A stretch of DNA of 64,000 bases from Sepiola atlantica (lineage: Eukaryota; Mollusca; Cephalopoda; Sepiida; Sepiolidae), in the NCBI GenBank assembly GCA_963556195.1, contig OY744529.1, positions 61,737,580 through 61,801,579 of the forward strand, given 5' to 3'. The notes beneath the pieces were generated by a model. The model made no database searches, was not told the origin of the DNA, and saw nothing but the letters and a program-made list of their open reading frames with translations. Positions 55,690 through 64,000 of the stretch are shown here, piece by piece (position 1 is the stretch's first letter; every line of letters starts with the position of its first letter). The position numbers and the translations under genes were made by a program.

Positions 55690-55850
55690 TATAAAGTTAG
55701 GCATGTGTATATGTTTATATATTTATATGTACAGGATTTACTCCAACTAATAAACCAATCATTATGAATTTTGGAACACAGCTGCTAGGTGTAAGGGGTC
55801 GTAATATGGGCTATATTTAGTTTTAGTTTCATGCAAAGGGATGAAAGAAG
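55690..55850 (-). repeat. Dispersed repeat 'X', copy 3
   Basis: Reverse complement of copies 1 and 2 (AAAGTTAGGCATGTGTATATGTTTATATATTTATATGTACAGGATTTACTCC, TTTTGGAACACAGCTGCTAGGTGTAAGGGGTCGTAATATGGGCTATATTTAG). Begins about 40 bases after the ELAC2 polyadenylation signal. Confidence 0.85.
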
Positions 55851-55904
55851 GGGTGGAAGCTCACCTAACTGCAATCCCCTTGACTTCTTTGTGTGGGCTT
55901 TCTG

Positions 55905-56165
55905 AAAATACTACCTTCCTTACCTAAAATGCACCAAACATTGATGTTATTATTTTTATCCTTTTCCTTTGCAAAACTCAATCATGTTCTGCAAAGTCAA
56001 AAACAAAAACAACAATTTTCCTCTACAAAGCAACCAAACCAAACCAAACACTATGAATAAATATTTGAAGATATAAATAACTTGAAGCATAAAACTTTTA
56101 CCAAAATGACCGGATTTGACATTAAATAACCCGAAAATGGTTGATATGCCATGAATCAACAAAAC
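55905..56165 (+). repeat. Deletion derivative of the I-type LINE: 5'UTR joined to 3' tail
   Basis: CTACCTTCCTTACCTAAAATGCACCAAACATTGA...CTTTGCAAAACTCAATCATGTTCTGCAAAG matches the LINE 5' end (26255-26375). It is followed within about 130 bases by AAATAACCCGAAAATGGTTGATATGCCATGAATCAAC, which matches the LINE 3' end (33460-33500). ORF1 and ORF2 are absent. Confidence 0.7.
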
Positions 56166-57115
56166 CAAATCTTTGTGTGGGGTGCGGTGAAATGAGACAA
56201 GACACTAATAGATCCAGTAGCAACACAAAGGACAAGCTAAAAGCCAGGATCACCAGAGCCTGTAGGGAGATAACGACAAAGGTCTGTGGCTGGTCTGAAG
56301 GCTACTTCGAGGTTGTCATCAAAATCAAAAGCGTGTTCGAATGAAATTGACAGAACAAGCCATAAAGACAAAGTTTGATGAATAAATCACAAAAAAAATG
56401 AAACTATTGCTTTTCTTAGATAGACAATATTTGTTCATAAGATTACTATCTTCTGTGTGTGTAAAAAATTTAAACAATTTTTTATCTATTAATGAACAGA
56501 AAGTCTTTGTAATAATGAATGTATCAGTATAGTTGTTGAAAAAATCTGATTGGAATGTTATTGAAAGATATTGAATTCCAATAAAATTCAAAAATATTCA
56601 AAAATCAAGAATATTTGAAAAATTAATATATATGTAGAAGTATCATGCCTCTAATTATCTTCCTTGGCAGATATATAAATATATGGTTAATTCAGCGTTA
56701 AGTTAAATATAATGAACATAAACATAAAGTAAACAAAAAAGACAAAGAAAAATGGAAAGAAACTAGAAAAACAAATGAGGAAAAATAAAAGTTTACAAAA
56801 AGAATCAGACGTCAAAATTCAAAAATTTTAAACACTTTGAATTTACAAATAATTTAAAATATTAAAGAATCTTCAAGTTTAAAAAAAAATGTTATAACAT
56901 TCTTTTTTGTAAAATTTTCAAATGAATATTTACTAATTAGTAACTTATTGTTTTTTTCCTTCTGAGGATAAATTATTTCTTTACAAATCCATGGGTCAAA
57001 GGGCATACCCATGTTTTATTTTTATTCCTTGTTTAAACATTTGATGATTATAATAAACTATATAACTTTACTTTTGTTATATTATTTCATTCTTTCCTAT
57101 ATATATATATATATA
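56166..57115. other. AT-rich intergenic sequence
   Basis: Nothing recognised. Confidence 0.4.
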
Positions 57116-57500
57116 CAGGGTGGGCCAAAATAAGGGTCCTATCTTTAAATTTGAATAACTTGAATTTGAATAACTTCCACAAAATAAAAGTTAAACTCAC
57201 CAAACTTTATGTGTGTGTAGACTGACCCTTCCGAGATCTTTTGAAATAAACAAAACAAATTTTAGCCGAAAAACACTTCTTAAAACTTACAAAAACTAAA
57301 GTATTGTTTTTTACACTGTTTTGAGTTTTTTAAGCAAAAATAATGTTTTCTAAATGAGGGTACGTTCCTTAGGGCTAATACGGCTCATGCTTGCTTCGGA
57401 AGGGGTCCTTTACTTATTCTAAAAAAAAAAATTTTTTTAAATCAATAAATAAAAAAGTTATGAATTTTTAAAAATAAGACCCTTATTTTTGCCCACCCTA
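57116..57500. mobile_element. MITE with ~45-bp terminal inverted repeats
   Basis: Left end CAGGGTGGGCCAAAATAAGGGTC; right end GACCCTTATTTTTGCCCACCCT. The inverted match continues inward through TTTAAA..TTGAATAACTT / AAGTTATGAATTTTTAAA. TA on both sides. No coding capacity. The CAGGGTG start is shared with 11992 and 14991, which suggests a Tc1/mariner-related family. Confidence 0.85.
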
Positions 57501-57566
57501 TATATATAATACAATGACTTAGCTTTACCACTTTACTGCAGTTTCATGGTATCACCGATCGTTTTA

Positions 57567-57832
57567 TATATGTAATGTATTTTTTAGTATTTAAATCATT
57601 TTCAAGTCATATTCCAAATAAAGAACATACACAAATGTATTATAGTTGCTTTTAACCTTTTCAAGGCAATGTTTATTCTTAAGTCATACAATGAAACAAA
57701 CATTGTTTTATTGTACGACTTAACATAAACACTGCTTTGAAACAGTCGTAAACAACTATAATACCTTTGTGTATCTCCTTGATTTGGAACATGATTTTAA
57801 AATTATTTAAATCTTCAAAAATACACATATAT
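57567..57832. repeat. Long inverted repeat (foldback), ~125-bp arms
   Basis: Left arm 57567-57698, right arm 57703-57832, reverse complements with roughly 80 percent identity and almost no loop. Paired words include GTATTATAGTTG / CAACTATAATAC and CATTCCAAAT / ATTTGGAACATG. No coding sequence. Confidence 0.85.
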
Positions 57833-57947
57833 TCATCTCTATTCCACTGAATATTAAGTTACTAATATTTGCAAGATGATGATTAATCTTTCTGGTTAAC
57901 TCAAAGAGAGTTCTATTTCATCTAATTCAAATGTGTAGGTATAATAT

Positions 57948-57960
57948 ATATATGTGTAGG

Positions 57961-58012
<52 letters not shown>

Positions 58013-58022
58013 TATATATATA
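57948..58022. repeat. (TA)n microsatellite
   Basis: TA dinucleotides with one interruption, preceded by two copies of GTGTAGGTATAA. Confidence 0.9.
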
Positions 58023-59490
58023 TGAGGATAAAATACACAATATCTCATGAAATGTGGAGACAGAATGTATAAAAGATAGAATACAAAAAACAAACATACG
58101 TTTATTTAATTTTTTCTTCTATTTAATTGTTTTTTTTTTTCATTCTGTCTTTCATATATATATATATCTAAATGAATAAATGAGAAATATTTTTCCATTT
58201 ATTTATCCTAACTATGTTTATATGAAAACATGTTACGCTTATTTAATTTAAGTATACAGTTAAGTATTGTCAAACACATTATATATACCCAACGGAACAC
58301 ACTCTAATATATTAATATTCTGCCCAATTCACTTCTATTTTCGTTCTACAGTTTTATTACATATATTCAAAAGTTTTGTTCATATTAATGTTATTATTAT
58401 TATTAGTAATATTAATTACAACGATTTTATGAAAAACGTTTAACATTCAAAATGATTATTTTGAAATTCGAATGATAACTTCCGGTCACGTTTAAGCATG
58501 CATATGTTTACACAAACCAACAACTTAGATTACCTGGAATAATTTAATTCTAAAAATAAACTCTGCATTGAACACAATGACAAAAGTTTTTCTTTAGATA
58601 TATACTTTATCTTTAAAACTAAATTTGCTGTTTTCGATGATGACGACAACGATGCTTATTGAATATGATTATATTTGCCATAATAAAGAAAAAAAGTCCC
58701 CCACCCCTCTCAACTTTAAAAAAAAAAAAGAAAATAGATTCCTATTTTTTAAAAAAACTTTTTTTCTGTCTTCTAAATGCAAAAGTTTTTTGTTTTTTTT
58801 CATTTATCAAAACTATATTTATATCAAAGCAGTAAACACCAATTAATTGAGGGGGGGGGGTATAGTTAAAACAATGTTTTTACTCAGAGACTTCCATAAT
58901 TGTAACAAACTTTGGTAAATTTGTAGATTAACACCCTCAGCTAAATTATACACCCCCTGAAAAGAAATGTGTGATACTATGGACATCTACCCTCCCCCCC
59001 CCCTCGTCCAGAGCCAAGACAATGGGAGGAAATGATTCATCAAAGGGCACAAAGGTGATTGGAAGTAGGATGAATAGTCAGCTGGGACTGGCTGATAGAG
59101 CAAGCGCAGAAGTAGTCAGTTTCTATTGATGAGTGATGGTGGTGACTAAGACAAAAGACCAGACATAGGATTTTCCAGTTAGAAGTTAAGAGATTGAGGA
59201 GTGAGAATTAAGCAGCTTGAGAAGATACTGAGAGAGAGTTCGAAATTCAACGACTCGGTGTTAGACAAAGATAATAACTGAGGCTGATACAATGAGACAT
59301 TAATCAACAAACAATGTTTGGAGGTCCCTTTTTTGCGCTGACGGTATCACACACACACACACACATCCAAAGCTCAACTGAGTTATACCAACAACTTGTT
59401 TTGTGTTGTTTTTATCGTAGTGTGATCATCAGGCTACAAATGAATTAATGTTGGAAACGGGGCTCATCTCAAACCGGTTATAACATTATC
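58023..59490. other. AT-rich intergenic sequence, partly repeat
   Basis: Poly-G at 58850 and poly-C at 58993. TTTGTAGATTAACACCCTCAGCTAAATTATACACCCC at 58920 matches the end of repeat Y, so an end fragment of that family is likely. (CA) run at 59347. No gene. Confidence 0.5.
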
Positions 59491-59494
59491 AAAA

Positions 59495-59830
59495 TACTAG
59501 CCGTACCTACCCGGTGTTGTCTGGAACACAGTCATTTTAGTTTTTATTTGTTTACACATTTTTAAACTTAAGATAAACAACTATTATATTCTTCAATTAA
59601 AAATGAGTTATCCCCTTTGCTGATTTATATTTTTATGTGATCATGCAAAAAATGTTTCATATTAGTAGGCGTCTGGGCTGGATTAAGTAATCTTTAAAAT
59701 AAATTGTAATACAATGACAAATGAAAAATAGCTCCGAGGCAAAGTTTGATTTGTCAAATTAAAGTTTATTTGGGTTTGACTTTGAAAATCTGACAAGGTG
59801 CACACTTTATGGCCTAATCGATAATAAACT
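59495..59830 (+). repeat. Dispersed repeat, 'ctagccgtacctacccggtgttgtc' family
   Basis: Shares its head, TTTTTATTTGTTTACACATTTTTAAA, AGACAACTATTATATTCTTCAAT, and TTTGACTTTGAAAATCTGACAAG with 62830-63480 and 9285-9400. Confidence 0.7.
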
Positions 59831-60670
59831 TAAGAAATATTCTGAAAAAAACCCAACAGATTTTAAAGGGTGGATCATTCGACCAAAGTTCTGCTTATTT
59901 TTTAAAGTAATTGTCTCCAGTTTTCAAAAAAGAGTTAGGTTATTGTAGAGACTTTCTTTATGATGTTTGCTTGTTTCTTTTATTCCTATGGTGAAAGTTT
60001 AATTTTTAGTTAGGGTGTTTTTTTTTAAATATCAGAATAAATAAATTGCCCCTAATAAAAGAAGTTTTCAAAATAGCACTATGTTAGCTTCAATTTGCAA
60101 ATCTTCTATATAAAACCCAATGTATGTGTGTGTGTTTTGTGTCCCTATAGAAAGAAAGCTTAGAGAATCTGCATAAAATCTAAGTGTATTCTTATGTAAC
60201 ATTTACCAGGGAAGAACATTAAAGTGTTCTTGAATCTGTACGTTTCTCTCTGTGTTGAATATTTATGTGCCCCACCTCTAAGTGACCCATGGAAACAGAC
60301 TCCCCTCAAAACTTCAAATAAGTATATCCGATTTTAATGAAATTTTAACCATGTGTATCAGACACTAATTCAGAGAGTTTTTCAACATTTCAGCTTCTTC
60401 TGACTATATGGGGGGGGGGGGGGTCAGTAAAAACAAATAAAATAATAGTGTTATGAGCATAGTGAAAAAGTACATAGTAGTATTTCTCATTCAATCCCCA
60501 GCAACGTTTGGTCTTCTTGCTAGTCTTAAATAAAAAACAAAACAACAAAGTACTTGTTCTTTTTTTTTGCAAAAACTTTAAATATCACTTTTCTCCACAA
60601 TAACAAATCTGCATGACATAAAATTAGAATCACATTTACTGTAGTTACTGAGGATTGTCATCTCAAGTAG
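59831..60670. other. Intergenic sequence
   Basis: Poly-G tract at 60411-60423. TATATAAAACCCAATGTATGTGTGTGTG at 60110 resembles a common repeat head but has no clear boundary. No gene. Confidence 0.4.
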
Positions 60671-60679
60671 AACCAATAT

Positions 60680-61160
60680 TTCATCATCATCATCATCACA
60701 TTCAGATTAAGGTCTGTTTTACATGTTGGCATGTGTTGGACAGCTTTTAAAAATTTACTTTTAAACCAACCTATCCCTAGCCAATTCTTTATTTATCTAT
60801 CTTTCTCTCAAATCTTTCCTCCCATGTTTTCCTTAACCTTTACAACTGATCTTACTACCTCAACTATTGTACATCTACTAATCCAAGAACTCCCACCCAT
60901 CCATTCTTTCAACGTGATCATACCAATAAAGTCTCCTATTCTGCACACATCTTATACTGTCAAATTAATTTTCCTCTAAAGTTATTTTTAAGACTCACGC
61001 TATGCATCCACATCCTTTCATTTCTCTCCATGCAACGCATGTCTTCAACTCTCACTGCTCAGGTTTCAGTTCCATACATCATCATATTGCATACACATGT
61101 CTGATAGAATCTTCCCTTGGTCGACAGTGGTAATGCTGTGCTGGTTAGTAATAGCAGAAG
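60680..61160 (-). pseudogene. LINE C-terminal fragment, antisense to plus strand
   Basis: Plus strand starts CATCATCATCATCACATTCAGATTAAGGTCTGTTTTACATGTTGGCATGTGTTG, which is the element's 3' tail reversed. The body, on the minus strand, carries decayed forms of the HIERMD, GxxRKTWEE blocks as at 50800 and 54236. Confidence 0.6.
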
Positions 61161-61271
61161 TTCCCTGACCTGAATACTTTAATTATACAAAATGTTTTTT
61201 ACAGGCAATTTGTTGGAATGTGCATCAATAAAAAATAAACAAATAAAACAAAAAAAAGAAGATAAAGAATA

Positions 61272-61277
61272 TTTTTA
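61272..61277 (-). terminator. Possible polyadenylation signal overlapping the RSAD1 stop codon
   Basis: Read on the minus strand the gene ends GCAAAATAAAAAT, so AATAAA overlaps the TAA stop. No clearer signal follows in the next 80 bases. If used, the 3'UTR would be extremely short. Confidence 0.35.
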
Positions 61278-62687
61278 TTTTGCGATTTCTGTTACTTTTT
61301 GTATATTACAATATTCTTGGATGGAATTTAATAAATCAGGAAGAATATTGTCCAAAACATTTATTCCTATTTTTGTGGCCTTTAGCCAATTATCTGAAAA
61401 ATATATCAAGTTTTGTTGATTCAATTCTTCAAATCTTCGAGATCTTGATAGAATTTCCTTCAAATCCAAATTAGTCCTTTGCTTCCATACAGAACTGTCA
61501 ATTCCTCGCTTGGTTCGAAGACCCATTACAAGAGCCTCTTCTAGCATTTCTTGTAAAGAAAGGGTTACACCTTTTCTCGTGCCATGTCCAAACGATTCAA
61601 CCTTGGACATCCACTGCTGTGGCGCAAGTGTCTGAACTCTAGCTTCACAAAGTGCTAGTCTCCCAGAACTTGCTGAATGTTTGCCGTTTCTGCAAACGAA
61701 TCTGCCATGAGCCCCAGGACCAATGCCAATGTATTGCCTGCCTTCCCAATAAGATGTGTTGTGGACGCTTTCAGCTCCGTTGCGTGCAAAATTAGATACT
61801 TCATAACGGGTAAATGATTCGCTTTCCAAGAGATCAACACAAGCTTCGTACATATTAGCCAAGGTATCCACGTCTGGTAAAGTAACAAGATTAGATGACA
61901 CTTGTTTAAACAGCGGAGTTCCTTTTTTGACAGTCAGTTGATAAAGGGACAAATGATCGTCACAGAACGTCAAGGCCTCATTAAGTTCAGCCAACCAGTC
62001 AGCGTGCGTCTGCCCTGGACGACCAAATATTAAGTCCATTGAGACTCTCCCTTGAAAGAGTTTCATTGCTTCTTTCACGCATGAAATAGAGTCTGCTGCA
62101 GAATGGTTTCGCCCTAAAAGCCGAAGATCCTTGTCTCTCAAAGACTGAACACCAACGGAGAGACGGTTTATACCAGCACTTTGAAAATCCTTCAGTTTAC
62201 TAGATTCTAAAGCGGTTGGATTTGCTTCAAGAGTGATTTCGGTTCGCTTTGGAAGATCAACTGTCGACCGGATAGCCTTAATAATTTTATGTACAGTATC
62301 CGGTTCAGCTAAGCTTGGAGTTCCACCACCAAAATAAACAGATGTGACCCTCTGTACACCACTTAGGTTTAATAGTGTTGTCGCCTCTCTTACCAGGCAG
62401 TTTGTTATTCTTTTATGGTCAATGTTGGATTGAACATACTTGTTGAAGTCGCAATAAGTACATCGCTTAGCACAATAAGGCCAGTGAACGTAGAGTGAGG
62501 CTGACCGAGTTAAATCATTAATATATTCACTAGAATCAAAAGAACGTTTTAAAGCACTTGAATAATATTTTAGCTGCGTGAAAAATACAGGAAGAGATAA
62601 CGACCTTCTAATCTTTGACACTGACACCAAACTGCAATTAGACTTTCTTTGAAGTATAATTCTAAAAGGAATCTTGTACTGCATCAT
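61275..62687 (-). CDS. RSAD1: RSAD1-like / HemW-type radical SAM protein, single uninterrupted frame
   Basis: 470 residues, close to the ~440 of animal RSAD1. Residues 1-60 are basic, Ser-rich and poor in acidic residues, as in a mitochondrial targeting peptide. The radical SAM core follows: VHWPYCAKRCTYCDF with cysteines 72, 76 and 79 (CX3CX2C) and Phe, not a fourth Cys, which separates HemW from the coproporphyrinogen dehydrogenase HemN; GGGTPS at 120-125; EANP at 154; GVQSL at 179; DLIFGRPGQT near 220. The C-terminal HemW domain contains LEEALVMGLRTKRGID near 385. HemW/RSAD1 proteins bind heme and an iron-sulfur cluster and act in heme delivery (family knowledge). The first ATG is used as start; an upstream in-frame exon is possible because a pyrimidine tract and AAATAAG precede it. 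No frameshift or stop was seen. It faces ELAC2 tail to tail, with 5.7 kb between stops. Confidence 0.93.
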   Translation of the reverse strand: MMQYKIPFRIILQRKSNCSLVSVSKIRRSLSLPVFFTQLKYYSSALKRSFDSSEYINDLTRSASLYVHWPYCAKRCTYCDFNKYVQSNIDHKRITNCLVREATTLLNLSGVQRVTSVYFGGGTPSLAEPDTVHKIIKAIRSTVDLPKRTEITLEANPTALESSKLKDFQSAGINRLSVGVQSLRDKDLRLLGRNHSAADSISCVKEAMKLFQGRVSMDLIFGRPGQTHADWLAELNEALTFCDDHLSLYQLTVKKGTPLFKQVSSNLVTLPDVDTLANMYEACVDLLESESFTRYEVSNFARNGAESVHNTSYWEGRQYIGIGPGAHGRFVCRNGKHSASSGRLALCEARVQTLAPQQWMSKVESFGHGTRKGVTLSLQEMLEEALVMGLRTKRGIDSSVWKQRTNLDLKEILSRSRRFEELNQQNLIYFSDNWLKATKIGINVLDNILPDLLNSIQEYCNIQKVTEIAK

Positions 62688-63540
62688 TGCTTCTCTTATT
62701 TGGGTTAAAAAAAAAGAAAGAAAAAAGTATAACTCTTTTGTTTAAAAAAAGAAAAGAAAAAAGTAGATATTTTTTAATTTACTGGGCTAAGTATTTTTTT
62801 ATAAATAAACTGTAGCTAAGTATGTAACCCAATAACATGGTACAACAATAACAAATGAAATTTGCCTTGTCAGAAGCAAAGATTGATCTGTAAGCTTAAA
62901 TGCTATTTAGGTCTGACTTTGAAAATCCAACAAGATAACTTTATATGTTAAAGAAGAGGAGAATAAATGCCCCTGAGTGCTCAACTCAGATAACAGAACA
63001 AACTTTTTACGATTAAATCACAGTTCAATACTGAATTTCTTTTTGTAATTCTTCGGAATACAATAGAGTAAGCACCGAATTTTCCGATTACTTGTTCAAC
63101 TTTTAGAGAGGGGTCAGTCTTCTATGTAAGTTGAACTTAAATATTGTCATTTACTTGATTTTTTGACCGGTGTTGAGCTAAAAGAAAATAAATCCCCACT
63201 TAAATAATTTTGTACCAGCAAACTAAAATTGCTCAAAAGAAAATCATAATTAAAAAAACAAATTATTTTAATTCTAATTAAAAGTGCCTTACTCGGTGTT
63301 GCCCGGGATAAAGTTACATCATTTTAGTTTATAATTCTTATTTGTTTGCATATTTTTTAAACTTAAAGTAGACAACTATTATATTCTTCAATGAATTATC
63401 CTCCAAAATGTTTCATATTAAAAATCGTCTGAGTTGGACTAAGTAGTTTGCTTTTTTAAAAAATAAACTGTAGCTAAGAATGTTATTATGCTGCTAATAC
63501 ACAACAAAGAAATTAACTTTTCATTGAAACCGCTGAACGA
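62688..63540. repeat. Sequence upstream of RSAD1, mostly dispersed repeat
   Basis: 62705-62765 is A-rich with GAAA runs. 62800-63480 matches the 59495 family, apparently two tandem or overlapping copies: AAATCCAACAAGATAACTTTATATG at 62922 and CTTACTCGGTGTTGCCCGGGATAAAG at 63288. Any RSAD1 promoter must lie here but no element was recognised. Confidence 0.5.
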
Positions 63541-63683
63541 TAATTAAATTTTCGGTACTTTGTTACATTAGGACACGCGCTAACTTTGACCCTGACCCTA
63601 ACCGCCACTTTGACCCTGACCCTAACGACGGGGTCAAAGTTAGCGCGGGTCCTAATGTAACAAAGCACCAAATTTTCTAATTA
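63541..63683. repeat. Palindromic hairpin element with CCCTAA-like core
   Basis: Arms 63541-63594 and 63629-63683 are reverse complements with only a few mismatches (ACTTTGTTACATTAGGAC, CGCGCTAACTTTGACC). The loop carries a second copy of CTTTGACCCTGACCCTAAC, 24 bases after the first. GC-rich relative to its surroundings. Confidence 0.92.
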
Positions 63684-63719
63684 AATTGAAGTAAGGCAGG
63701 TGATGAAAAATGTCTATTT

Positions 63720-64000
63720 TCTCCCCACTTTCGAACGCAAGTCCCTATTTACTTGCCTCTCCACGAGGACAAAGTTAGACACAAGGTCGGTTTTTAATGC
63801 GGGGAAATCCAGCTCTCCCAAAAGGGGCACTCTGGATTAGTCTAAAAAAGATTTCTCCTTCACTGACGGAGGACAGAAAAAGATAAAGTGTAGTATCAGA
63901 ACAGATACTAAACTTTGTCGCGAGCCAAAAGGCCAAAGAGTAACGTCTCTATGTATTTACCTCCACACGAGGGCAGAGTTAGACACAAGGGCAGTTTTTG
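63720..64000. repeat. Dispersed repeat 'W', two copies in tandem, cut by window end
   Basis: CGAGGACAAAGTTAGACACAAGGTCGG at 63761 and CGAGGGCAGAGTTAGACACAAGGGCAG at 63970 start the two copies. Matches 46210-46500 and 13100-13215. Confidence 0.65.

Overview
The window is animal genomic DNA: AT-rich, with spliced genes, GT/AG introns of 1 to 8 kb, many microsatellites and a dense load of transposable elements. No bacterial or phage gene was seen. A mollusc or other lophotrochozoan is the best guess. A repeat tail containing a 'catgctggcatgtgttg'-type core beside ATC/ATG triplets (38.7, 54.7 and 60.7 kb) resembles a motif I associate with cephalopod repeats, but that is recall, not a search. No species can be named.

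Only two host genes are supported. On the plus strand, 15 exons between 5934 and 55570 encode the C-terminal ~598 residues and stop codon of the long-form tRNase Z, ELAC2. The exon phases join without a gap, the metallo-hydrolase motifs are intact, and the N-terminal exons lie upstream of the window. On the minus strand, 61275-62687 is an uninterrupted 470-residue RSAD1/HemW-type radical SAM protein. The two genes converge tail to tail. Both products are probably mitochondrial or partly so (tRNA 3' end processing; heme trafficking).

Almost everything else is repeats. 1-3079 is a decayed Ty3/Gypsy element on the minus strand, cut by the window edge and lacking the catalytic part of its reverse transcriptase. 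14991-16355 and 47534-48760 are two broken Tc1/mariner-type transposons, and 11992-12360 is a remnant of a third. 18950-22043 is an R4/R2-type LINE with a restriction-like endonuclease, nearly intact. 22261-22710 is a 55-bp minisatellite. 26227-33505 is a full-length I-superfamily LINE (ORF1 with zinc knuckles; endonuclease, reverse transcriptase and RNase H) bounded by a 13-bp target duplication. A second LINE fragment (28721-30321) is inserted in it with its own 9-bp duplication. 36.0-36.8 kb and 44.3-46.26 kb are CR1/Jockey-like LINE remnants.

Three long hairpin-forming inverted repeats (7.8, 57.7 and 63.6 kb), a 385-bp MITE (57.1 kb), tRNA-derived SINEs and several unnamed dispersed families recur through the introns and flanks.

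No new defence or metabolic system was found. The points most worth a second look are the R4-type element, the nested LINE with both target duplications, a 5'UTR-plus-3'-tail derivative of that LINE, the three hairpin repeats, the minisatellite, and the intronless RSAD1 reading frame.
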